Shown here one piece after another: positions 16,667-24,071 of a stretch of DNA of 64,000 nt. Both the position numbers and the translations under genes were made by a program. The notes under the pieces were generated by a model. It saw only the letters and a program-made list of their open reading frames with translations, searched no databases and was not told the DNA's origin. Position 1 is the stretch's first letter, and each line of letters begins with the position of its first letter. Source of the stretch: Spirosoma rhododendri (GTDB lineage Bacteria > Bacteroidota > Bacteroidia > Cytophagales > Spirosomataceae); NCBI RefSeq assembly GCF_012849055.1, contig NZ_CP051677.1, positions 2,122,501 to 2,186,500 of the forward strand, given 5' to 3'.

Positions 16667-17308
16667 ATGTCTCAGATCGTTGATTTTTTTCAGTACCTGC
16701 TTAACTCGGAGGAGATCATTCGGACGGGTGGGCTGATTGTAATTACGCTGATCGTTTACATTGAAAACGGCATCTTCTTCGGCTTCTTCCTACCGGGTGA
16801 TTATCTGCTGTTTCTGTCGGGGGTGTTTGCCGGTACGAAGCTGCTAAACGTGCCGCTGTGGCTGCTGCTGCTTTGTATTTTTTCGGCTGCCGTGCTGGGT
16901 TCACTTACGGGTTATCTGACGGGCTATTACTTCGGAGGACGGCTTCAGAACCGGCCGGATTCGCTGTTTTTCAAGCAGAAATACATTCAAAATACCCGCG
17001 ATGCGTTCGAGAAATACGGGAGCAGCGCGCTGATCGTCGCCCGGTTTCTGCCCATCGTCCGCACATTTGCGCCCATCTTATCCGGGCTGATTCACATGCG
17101 GTTCCAACTGTTTATGCTGTACAACGTAATCGGTGGGGCCGTGTGGGTAGTTGTGCTGGTTGGCGGTGGTTTCTTCTTCGGCGAACGCTTCCCCTGGATC
17201 GTCGACTACGTGCAGTGGATCATCGTATTCTTCCTCGCCGTAACCACATTTACCGTCGTCAAAGGCTACCTAAACGCCCGGAAGGAAGGCCGGACAGGGG
17301 AGGTATAG
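16667..17308 (+). CDS. DedA family membrane protein
   Basis: A 213-residue DedA/VTT-domain protein of the inner membrane. Landmarks: ENGIFFGFFLPGDYLLFLSG with the conserved F-x-P-G-[DE], the glycine-rich GSLTGYLTGYYFGGRL, the amphipathic ALIVARFLPIVRTFAPILSG motif (R-x3-P-x2-R-x3-P-x3-G) and a final transmembrane segment WIIVFFLAVTTFTVV. DedA proteins are polyprenyl-phosphate or phospholipid transporters needed for envelope homeostasis (family knowledge). It is preceded directly by the inverted-repeat leader and followed by a hairpin terminator shared with the convergent fadN-like gene. Confidence 0.93.
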   Translation: MSQIVDFFQYLLNSEEIIRTGGLIVITLIVYIENGIFFGFFLPGDYLLFLSGVFAGTKLLNVPLWLLLLCIFSAAVLGSLTGYLTGYYFGGRLQNRPDSLFFKQKYIQNTRDAFEKYGSSALIVARFLPIVRTFAPILSGLIHMRFQLFMLYNVIGGAVWVVVLVGGGFFFGERFPWIVDYVQWIIVFFLAVTTFTVVKGYLNARKEGRTGEV

Positions 17309-17417
17309 ATGCGGTTTTCGGGGTGGTGTACAGTTTTCGATCTGCTACGCCAAGGCTTACAGTAGTGTCAGGTCGAGCTGGGCTGGCGTCATAGACCTGA
17401 TACCATTACAAAAAGAA

Positions 17418-17456
17418 ACGGTATTCGGTAGGTCGTTGAAACCTACCGAATACCGT
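17418..17456. terminator. hairpin terminator between dedA and fadN-like gene
   Basis: Perfect 16-bp stem ACGGTATTCGGTAGGT with its complement at 17441-17456, 7-nt loop. Confidence 0.85.
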
Positions 17457-17472
17457 AAACTAAATACCGCCC

Positions 17473-19938
17473 CTAGTTACGCAGTGGCTTGCCGCCGGTC
17501 AGCAGGCTTTGGATGCGTTCCAGCGTTTTCTTCTCGCCCGACAATGACAGGAACGCTTCGCGCTCCAGATCGAGCAGGTACTTTTCTGATACCGTTTGCG
17601 GGCTGCTCAGGTCGCCACCGCAGATGACGTAAGCCAGCTTATCGGCAATTTTCAGGTCGTGGTCGGAGATGTAGCGACCCATCCGCATCGCCGAGATACC
17701 CGCTTTGAACAACGCAATACCCGTTTTTCCCTGTACTTTGATATCGGTGCGCGGCTTGGGCTGCGTGTAGCCGTTTTCGGCCAGTTCGACAGCCGCCTGC
17801 TTGGCTTCGGCAATTAGACTACTCCGGTTTAGCACGATCTGATCCGTTGAGCGGAGGTAGTTCATCTCACGGGCTTCCTGCGCCGATGTCGACACTTTCG
17901 CCGTGGCGATGTTCATGAAAATGTTCTGGAGGATATTCAGTTCGGGGTCGCCGGTCTGGTACAGGTCCGAGGCACGGGCAGCCATCTCTTTGGTGCCGCC
18001 ACCCGCCGGAATCAGCCCGACGCCAACTTCGACCAGACCCATGTACGTCTCGGCGTGTGCCACGGCGCGGTCGGAGTGAAGTACGGCTTCGCAGCCACCG
18101 CCCAGCGTCAGCGTGTGCGGAGCCACGACTACCGGCACCGACGAATACCGCAGCCGCATCATCATGTTCTGGAACTGCGCGATCATGAGGTTGACCTCGT
18201 CGAACTCCTGCTCGACGGCGAACATGAACAGCGTACCGAGGTTGGCACCCGCCGAGAATGCTTCCGCCGAATCGTTGCCGATAACCAGGCCCCGGAAGTC
18301 TTTTTCGGCCATTGCCACGCCTTTCATCAGCGCTTCCGACACGCCCTGCCCGAAGGTGTTCATCTTACTGCGGAACTCCACGTTCAGGATACCGTCGCCC
18401 AGATCGTAGATCGACGCGTCGGCGTTTTTCCAGACCACGTTCTGCGAGGGACCGTCCCCCCGGAGATTTTCCAGAATGATGAAAGCTTCCGTGCCAGGAA
18501 TGGTTTTGTAGCTCTTCGACGGAATGTCGTAGTACTGCTTCTTCCCACTGTCGACGCGGTAGAACGACTCGATACCCGCGTCGAGCATGTCGTAGACCCA
18601 CTGCGCGGGTTTTTTGCCCTGTGCTTCGATCAGTTCGACGCCTTTGCGAACGCCGATTGCGTCCCAGGTTTCAAACAGGCCCACCTGCCAGCCAAAGCCA
18701 GCCGTGATAGCTGCGTCGATGCGGTAGAGTTCGTCCGAAATTTCGGGGATGCGGTGGGTTGCGTACTGAAAACCGTCGGCGAAAGTCCGGCGGTAAAATT
18801 CGCCCGCCTTGTCGGTGCCAGCCAGCAGTACGGGGAACCGCTTGCGCAGGTTGTCGATGGCTTTGGTGCCTTCGAGCGTCGCGAATTTGACTTTCTGCGA
18901 CGGCTTGTACTCGAATGTTTTCAGGTCAAGTGCCTGAATTTCGGTCTTGCCCGTCGCATCTTTCGATTTCTTGTAGTACCCCTGACCGGTCTTGTCGCCG
19001 AGCCATTTATTCTCCATCAGCTTCTGCACTGACGCAGGCAGCTCGAAACTCGCCCGCGACTCGTCGTGCTCCATCTTCACCAGATTGCCCGCCACGTTGA
19101 CGGTCGTATCCAGCCCCACCACGTCAGATAACCGGAACGTGCCTGACTTCGGCCGACCTACTACTGGCCCCGTTAGCTTGTCGACTTCTTCGACCGTCAG
19201 GCCCATGTCTTCAGCCACGCGGATCGTCTGAATCAGCGACTGAATGCCAAGTCGGTTGGCGATGAAGCCGGGGGTGTCTTTGCAGAGTACGGTGGTTTTG
19301 CCGAGGTACAAACTACCGTAGTTCATCAGGAAATCGATCACGGCCGGGTCGGTGTCGGGGCCGGTCGCGTCGGCGAGCGGAATGATTTCGAGCAGCCGCA
19401 GGTAGCGGGGCGGGTTGAAAAAGTGCGTACCGCAGAAGTTGCGCCGGAAGTCGTCGCTGCGCCCTTCGGCAAGCAAGTGCATCGGAATACCCGACGTGTT
19501 CGACGTAATCAGTGTGCCCGGCTTGCGAAACTGCTCGACCCGCTCATACACCGACCGTTTCACGTCGAGCCGTTCGACCACCACTTCGATGATCCAGTCG
19601 TAGGTAGCGATTTCGCTCAGGTTATCGTCAAAATTGCCGAGCTTGATACGACTGGCAAATTTAGCGCTGTAGAGCGAGGCCGGACTTGCCTTGAGCATCG
19701 TCTGGAACGCATCGTTAACAATCCGGTTCCGCACCAGCGGGCTGTCGGTCGTTAACCCTTTGGCTTGCTCAGCTGCGTTTGGCTCTTTCGGTACAATGTC
19801 GAGCAGCAGCACGTCGACGCCGACATTGGCGAAGTGGGCGGCAATGCGCGATCCCATGATGCCCGACCCCAGCACGGCAACGCGCCGGATGGTCCGGTTT
19901 TTCGATTGAGTTTTCGGTTTTTCCAAGGTAGCTTCCAT
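17473..19938 (-). CDS. 3-hydroxyacyl-CoA dehydrogenase / enoyl-CoA hydratase (FadN-like)
   Basis: An 821-residue bifunctional beta-oxidation enzyme. The N-terminal NAD-binding domain opens with RVAVLGSGIMGSRIAAHFAN, continues to TSNTSGIPMH and GTHFFNPPRYLRLLEIIP, then two dehydrogenase C-domains (DTPGFIANRLG, VVGLDTTVNVAG). The hydratase part lies at about 510-720: FRGLVIGNDSAEAFSAGANL and TLGGGCEAVLHSDRAVAH with VGVGLIPAGGGTKE. The dehydrogenase-first order matches FadN, not E. coli FadB. It normally works with a thiolase and an acyl-CoA dehydrogenase, neither of which is in this window. The MarR regulator gene ends 60 nt upstream, on the same strand. Confidence 0.92.
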   Translation of the reverse strand: MEATLEKPKTQSKNRTIRRVAVLGSGIMGSRIAAHFANVGVDVLLLDIVPKEPNAAEQAKGLTTDSPLVRNRIVNDAFQTMLKASPASLYSAKFASRIKLGNFDDNLSEIATYDWIIEVVVERLDVKRSVYERVEQFRKPGTLITSNTSGIPMHLLAEGRSDDFRRNFCGTHFFNPPRYLRLLEIIPLADATGPDTDPAVIDFLMNYGSLYLGKTTVLCKDTPGFIANRLGIQSLIQTIRVAEDMGLTVEEVDKLTGPVVGRPKSGTFRLSDVVGLDTTVNVAGNLVKMEHDESRASFELPASVQKLMENKWLGDKTGQGYYKKSKDATGKTEIQALDLKTFEYKPSQKVKFATLEGTKAIDNLRKRFPVLLAGTDKAGEFYRRTFADGFQYATHRIPEISDELYRIDAAITAGFGWQVGLFETWDAIGVRKGVELIEAQGKKPAQWVYDMLDAGIESFYRVDSGKKQYYDIPSKSYKTIPGTEAFIILENLRGDGPSQNVVWKNADASIYDLGDGILNVEFRSKMNTFGQGVSEALMKGVAMAEKDFRGLVIGNDSAEAFSAGANLGTLFMFAVEQEFDEVNLMIAQFQNMMMRLRYSSVPVVVAPHTLTLGGGCEAVLHSDRAVAHAETYMGLVEVGVGLIPAGGGTKEMAARASDLYQTGDPELNILQNIFMNIATAKVSTSAQEAREMNYLRSTDQIVLNRSSLIAEAKQAAVELAENGYTQPKPRTDIKVQGKTGIALFKAGISAMRMGRYISDHDLKIADKLAYVICGGDLSSPQTVSEKYLLDLEREAFLSLSGEKKTLERIQSLLTGGKPLRN

Positions 19939-19998
19939 GTGTAGAATCGGCCTGATGGCCGTATGTCGAAATCAGGTGTTTAGTCGCTTGTGAAGGGC

Positions 19999-20469
19999 TT
20001 ATTCGAGCGTCAGCTCTTCCGATTCAGTCGATTTGATCTTGGTGTTTTCTTCTTCGACCAGCCGGTTGATGTCTTTGATGACGTCGAAGAAAACGACCAG
20101 CTTGTCGAGGGGTATATTCTCCCGAATGAGGTTGTTGAACTGAATGACGCCGTCGCGGGCCATCTCCCGCTTTTCGCGGCCCGCTTCGGTCAGGTAGATA
20201 CGCACAAACCGTTTGTCGTTGCCATCGACTTCGCGCCGGATCAGCCCACGTTCTTCCAGATTTTTCAGCATCCTGACCAGTGAACGGGGTTCCATACCCA
20301 GCAGCGGGCCGATTTTCGTAGCGGGCGTACCCTCGTCGAGATCGATGTTGAGCAGCACGTAGCCAATTGCCATCGTAATATCGAACTGAGCCGCGTAAGC
20401 ATTATACATCCGGGAAATGGCGTGCCACCCCCACTTGATGTGAAAGTCAACAGTTTTCTCCTTTTTCAT
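19999..20469 (-). CDS. MarR-family transcriptional regulator
   Basis: A 156-residue winged-helix regulator: dimerising N-terminal helices, helix-turn-helix ATKIGPLLGMEPRSLVRMLK, and the wing EERGLIRREVDGNDKRFVRI, followed by LTEAGREKREMA. It lies directly upstream of the fadN-like gene on the same strand, so it probably senses acyl-CoA or a fatty acid and controls beta-oxidation (inference from position). A 14-bp perfect palindrome 55 nt upstream of its start is a good autoregulatory operator candidate. The glutamate-rich tail (ESEELTLE) is unremarkable. Confidence 0.9.
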   Translation of the reverse strand: MKKEKTVDFHIKWGWHAISRMYNAYAAQFDITMAIGYVLLNIDLDEGTPATKIGPLLGMEPRSLVRMLKNLEERGLIRREVDGNDKRFVRIYLTEAGREKREMARDGVIQFNNLIRENIPLDKLVVFFDVIKDINRLVEEENTKIKSTESEELTLE

Positions 20470-20523
20470 GGCGATGTTGTCCTGTTCTTCTGCGAGGTAA
20501 AGCTACTATTTTTTTGGAAAAAG

Positions 20524-20537
20524 GTATGCATGCATAC
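20524..20537. promoter_or_regulatory. candidate MarR operator GTATGCATGCATAC
   Basis: Perfect 14-bp palindrome, typical in size and symmetry for MarR binding. On the minus strand its last bases overlap TACCTTTT, a near match to the TAnnTTTG promoter element, so binding would block transcription of the regulator. Confidence 0.5.
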
Positions 20538-20543
20538 TGTTTT

Positions 20544-20770
20544 GTCTGTGATTGTCTTGAACTGTGATTTTTGTGATTACGCTGATGGACTATGATTTCT
20601 TTTTCTTTAATTATAGTCCATCAAAGCAATCATTATTAATCACAGTTCAAGATTGTCTGAACTGTGATTCCCGCTGATTACATGATGAACTATGATTTCT
20701 TTCCTTTCTCGGAATCAGCGGAATCATGTAATCACAAAAATCATAGTTCAGACAAATCACAGTTCAAGAC
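20544..20770. repeat. two long nested hairpins, AACTGTGATT family
   Basis: Two successive imperfect hairpins (about 20556-20654 and 20655-20755) are built from AACTGTGATT, GATTAC and ACTATGATT words. The outermost arm, ATCACAGTTCAAGAC (20756-20770), includes the stop codon of the TlpA-like gene and is complementary to 20554-20568. The spacer has no other content. Confidence 0.85.
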
Positions 20771-22017
20771 TCTGCCAGTAGCTTGTCGATCAATCGGTTA
20801 AACTCGTCGACGTACTGATCGTAATACTTACCCGTGCCGGGGCCGCTGAAACCGGTGTATATCTGTCGAACCTTCCCTGCTTTGTCGAGAATGATTGTAG
20901 TTGGGAAGGCAACAACGGCGTTCAGATCAGGCAGGGCTTTGGCGGCTTTCGCCTTGTCATTGGTACCAGCCAGAACGATCGGGTAATCAATCTTGAACCG
21001 CTGCTTCATCCGCTCAATCTTCGGCCCGGATTCGTTCATCTCTGCTGACCGCTCGAACGACAACCCCAGAATCTCAACCCCGCGCTGCCGGTTCTTTTTA
21101 TACCACGGACTCAGGAAATTCGTCTCGTCCATGCAGTTGGGGCACCATGAACCCATAATCTGTACGACTGTCACTTTGCCCTTGTAGCGCGGGTCGGTCA
21201 GCGAAACAACGTTACCGCTGGGCTCGGGGAATGAAACAGTCAGCGTTTTTGACCCCGGCTTCAGATACGTCAGCGTAGCGGGGTCGGGAAGTTTGGCGGT
21301 GGGGTCGGCTTTGGCTACCCACGATTCATAACCAGAGATACCGGCCCAGAAACCACCCGTCAGCATCTTCGTTGCCGGGTCGTGCTTTGCCTTGAACAGA
21401 AACAGGTGCGAGCCGTCGAAACAGGATAGAAACAGGCTGTCGCCGACGGCGTTGCCGTCGAGATAGCGGTAGTCGCCGGTGGGGGTCAGGAACGTGCCCG
21501 ACACACGATTGCCACTTTGTTTAAATACGCCCACAGCATTGACCGTATCGACCTGATTGCGCTTGTTGCTGAACTCCGTCGCCCAGGTACCGGCTACGGT
21601 ATTTTTTGCTGATTTGGCATCAGGAACAAACCGGTACGTGGGGCCAAGTTCGGCCTGAAAGGGGAGGGTTAGGGTTTGCTGCGCTGTCCGGTGCCGACGC
21701 CAGGTACCGGTTAGTTTGCTGCCATCAATTTTTGCGACCAGCTCCGAGTCGAACAGGGCCATCGGAATGCGAATCGAGTCACCTGTTACCGTAGCAGAAT
21801 CCATCGCCAGCCGCTCAGTGCCGTTGATCGCAAACACAGCATATGTGTTAGCCTGTTTGCCCGGTTCGATGGCCAGCCCGAACGGCAACTGACCGCCTTT
21901 GGTTTGAAGCGTAGCCCGGTACGTACCAGACTTGACCGGAGTGGGTTGGGACTGACCCGAGCAGGAAAACGCCAGACCAGCCAGACCGATCAGCAGTGAA
22001 AAAGGAGGGAAGCGCAT
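20764..22017 (-). CDS. TlpA-like thioredoxin-domain lipoprotein
   Basis: A 417-residue lipoprotein with lipobox LAFSC (C19). Residues 30-265 are beta-rich and contain two related segments (GTYRATLQTKGGQLPFGLAI and GTWATEFSNKRNQV..FLTPTGDYRYLDG), likely a substrate-binding scaffold. The C-terminal part is a TlpA/ResA thioredoxin fold with redox motif GSWCPNCMDE (C292, C295), the ILGLSFERS segment and the cis-Pro FPTTIILDKAGKV. It probably acts as a periplasmic thiol-disulfide reductase; the partner is unknown. Divergent from rsmH and upstream of the marR/fadN unit. Confidence 0.88.
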   Translation of the reverse strand: MRFPPFSLLIGLAGLAFSCSGQSQPTPVKSGTYRATLQTKGGQLPFGLAIEPGKQANTYAVFAINGTERLAMDSATVTGDSIRIPMALFDSELVAKIDGSKLTGTWRRHRTAQQTLTLPFQAELGPTYRFVPDAKSAKNTVAGTWATEFSNKRNQVDTVNAVGVFKQSGNRVSGTFLTPTGDYRYLDGNAVGDSLFLSCFDGSHLFLFKAKHDPATKMLTGGFWAGISGYESWVAKADPTAKLPDPATLTYLKPGSKTLTVSFPEPSGNVVSLTDPRYKGKVTVVQIMGSWCPNCMDETNFLSPWYKKNRQRGVEILGLSFERSAEMNESGPKIERMKQRFKIDYPIVLAGTNDKAKAAKALPDLNAVVAFPTTIILDKAGKVRQIYTGFSGPGTGKYYDQYVDEFNRLIDKLLAES

Positions 22018-22098
22018 AGGAAACGAGTAAAATATAAACTGGAACTGCCGAATTTACCCCAAAACGCAATGCGTTGGCTATTAGTTGTTGGATGGGTA

Positions 22099-22173
22099 TT
22101 TTCGACAGGATTACAGGATGGGCAGGATTTTACGGAACAGAATAGCCTGTCAATCCTGTAATCCTGTCGAAAA
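22099..22173. repeat. inverted repeat, GGATTACAGGA family
   Basis: Perfect 20-bp arms (22099-22118 and 22154-22173) extend to 28 bp with two mismatches. Located between the divergent tlpA-like and rsmH genes, just before the rsmH promoter. Confidence 0.88.
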
Positions 22174-22192
22174 CACTCCGGCGGGGTTTTGT

Positions 22193-22200
22193 TAAATTTG
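22193..22200 (+). promoter_or_regulatory. TAAATTTG promoter element of rsmH
   Basis: Exact TAnnTTTG match 33 nt before the rsmH ATG. Confidence 0.45.
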
Positions 22201-22233
22201 CACAGCGCGGCTTTGTTACGGCCGCCTTTCTAC

Positions 22234-23139
22234 ATGACTGAGTATCACCAGCCCGTTTTATTACAAGCCTGCATCGACGGGCTGAATCTGCAACCCGGCG
22301 GCACCTACGTCGACATTACGTTCGGCGGTGGCGGACACAGTCGCGAAATCCTGAATCAACTGGAAGGGGGCCGCTTGTTCGGGTTCGATCAGGATGCCGA
22401 CGCCCGCGCCAACGCACAGGCCATCGGCGACTCCCGGCTGACGTTCGTGGCGTCGAACTTTCGCAACATCAAGCGGTATCTGCGGCTGTATGGGGTAACG
22501 CAGGTCGACGGTATTCTGGCTGATCTGGGTATCTCGTCGCACCAGATCGATACGCCCGAACGCGGCTTTTCTACCCGTTTTGATGCCGACCTCGATATGC
22601 GCATGAATCAGCAGGCCGAGCGTACGGCCCGGGAAGTGGTCAATGAATATACCGAAGCCAATCTGCACCGTATTTTGGGTATGTATGGCGAGATTACCAA
22701 CGCCCGTACGGCGGCCGGGGCGATTGTGTCGGCCCGCTCGAACCGACCTATAAAGACGATAAATGACCTGAAAGCGGCCCTGCAACGCTATGCGCCCCGG
22801 GGCAAGGAAAATAAGTTTTTCGCGCAGGTCTTTCAGGCATTACGCATCGAGGTGAACGAAGAATTACAGGTACTGGAAGAGTTTCTGGAACAGGTGCCCG
22901 AGGTGCTTAAACCCGGCGGTCGGCTAGTCGTGATGTCATATCACTCGCTGGAAGACCGGCTGGTGAAAAACTTCATTGCAAAAGGGAAATTCAGCGGAGA
23001 AGTCGAAAAAGACCTGTACGGCAACGACCTGAAACCTCTGCAAAGCATCACCCGCAAGCCCGTCGAAGCGACAACCGACGAAGTGGCCCGGAATCCCCGC
23101 GCCCGTAGCGCCAAGCTGCGTATCGCGGAGAAAATCTAA
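22234..23139 (+). CDS. rsmH: 16S rRNA (cytosine1402-N4)-methyltransferase
   Basis: A 301-residue SAM-dependent methyltransferase modifying C1402 in the ribosomal P-site. It opens MTEYHQPVLLQACIDGL, then the SAM loop YVDITFGGGGHSREIL, GILADLGISSHQID, PERGFSTRFDADLDMRM and the late VMSYHSLEDRLVKNF, all diagnostic. I use the ATG at 22234; a frame back to 22189 has no family similarity and crosses the promoter element. Unlike the usual arrangement there is no mraZ upstream and no ftsL/ftsI downstream; a HEPN gene follows. Confidence 0.96.
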   Translation: MTEYHQPVLLQACIDGLNLQPGGTYVDITFGGGGHSREILNQLEGGRLFGFDQDADARANAQAIGDSRLTFVASNFRNIKRYLRLYGVTQVDGILADLGISSHQIDTPERGFSTRFDADLDMRMNQQAERTAREVVNEYTEANLHRILGMYGEITNARTAAGAIVSARSNRPIKTINDLKAALQRYAPRGKENKFFAQVFQALRIEVNEELQVLEEFLEQVPEVLKPGGRLVVMSYHSLEDRLVKNFIAKGKFSGEVEKDLYGNDLKPLQSITRKPVEATTDEVARNPRARSAKLRIAEKI

Positions 23140-23190
23140 TGCCCGGCCCAGCCGGATTTGCTGCCTACCACACCACCGTACATACCCTAC

Positions 23191-23643
23191 ATGGCCAATC
23201 GAGCCGATTTTCAGCAGCTGGCGACCCTGCGCCTGACAGAAGCGCAGACGCTGCTGACGCACCACCTGCCCGATGGGGCGTTTTATCTGGCAGGCTACGC
23301 CGTCGAGTGTGCGCTCAAATCAGCCATCTGCCGCACACTGGGCATCGATGACTTCTTCGAGGCTTACTCATCGAAGCCACACGGGGCCAAAGTCCGGGAC
23401 GACGTCGTGCAGAAATTCAAGACCCACGACTACGGAACCTTGTTGGTGCTGTCGGGTTTGTATCATAAATTGAGTGCTGATTTGTTGATAGACAAAGCGT
23501 TGAATGATAGCTGGTCGACATTTCAGAATCAAAACTGGTCGGAGCAACAACGGTACGCGACGGTATCTAAAGCGATGAGTGATGCCGTTGATTTTGTGAG
23601 GTCTGTAACCTATTTTCTACAATGGATAAGTCAGCATTGGTAA
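23191..23643 (+). CDS. HEPN-domain protein
   Basis: A 150-residue helical protein starting MANRADFQQLATLRLTEAQT. The core DGAFYLAGYAVECALKSAIC is the hallmark second helix of HEPN domains. I do not find the R-x4-6-H motif of HEPN ribonucleases, so it may be a non-catalytic or binding HEPN. An upstream ATG at 23158 is possible but lacks similarity. It overlaps the next, unrecognised gene by 22 nt; HEPN proteins commonly pair with a small nucleotidyltransferase, but the partner here is not of that type. 51 nt after rsmH, probably the same transcript. Confidence 0.8.
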   Translation: MANRADFQQLATLRLTEAQTLLTHHLPDGAFYLAGYAVECALKSAICRTLGIDDFFEAYSSKPHGAKVRDDVVQKFKTHDYGTLLVLSGLYHKLSADLLIDKALNDSWSTFQNQNWSEQQRYATVSKAMSDAVDFVRSVTYFLQWISQHW

Positions 23644-23960
23644 ATCAGACGAGCCGTTTTCTAGATTATCTGAGAAGCGAAAACATACAGGTCGATTTTG
23701 CCGCACTTATTCCGGAACACACTCTGTTTCGGCATGACAGCTACGCACTGGTCATTAGTTCGTCATCATTGGCCAATACGCCGGGGCGCACGCGAACGAT
23801 TGTAGACAGCTGGTTTGCCTTTACGACGCTGGATGAACGGAAATCAGCCGCTATCATGACGTTTCGGGTTTTCGTCACCGTTGACGAGGCTATGCACCAT
23901 ATCAGCGAGCAGGACGTAACTGAGTTTGTTATTCCGATTATCGAGCCGGTACACGTGTAG
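23622..23960 (+). CDS. unknown protein encoded with HEPN gene
   Basis: A 112-residue protein (MDKSALVNQTSRFLDYLRSE, then VDFAALIPEHTLFRHDSYAL). It looks alpha/beta with a C-terminal strand VTEFVIPIIEPVHV. No known domain is recognised; the GS-x10-D-x-D signature of MNT nucleotidyltransferases is absent. The 22-nt overlap with the HEPN gene means coordinated translation, and together they may form a toxin-antitoxin-like or complex-forming pair. Followed by a terminator, so it closes the rsmH transcript. Confidence 0.65.
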   Translation: MDKSALVNQTSRFLDYLRSENIQVDFAALIPEHTLFRHDSYALVISSSSLANTPGRTRTIVDSWFAFTTLDERKSAAIMTFRVFVTVDEAMHHISEQDVTEFVIPIIEPVHV

Positions 23961-23980
23961 CGTTGTGTGTTGTTATGCCG

Positions 23981-24013
23981 AAGCCGACCGGCTAATCAGC
24001 CGTCGGCTTTTTT
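23981..24013 (+). terminator. rho-independent terminator
   Basis: Stem AAGCCGACCGGCT / AGCCGTCGGCTT with one bulge, followed by T6, 20 nt after the HEPN-partner stop. Confidence 0.85.
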
Positions 24014-24071
24014 GTGTCCATTCCCGACCGTAGTTTTAGCGGTCCATTTCCATTTTTTTTCGTACTCTGAG

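Noticed and set aside
18055..19032. A 325-codon plus-strand frame opposite the fadN-like gene
   Set aside because: Antisense shadow of a well-conserved enzyme; composition rich in His/Arg/Val typical of reverse-strand frames.
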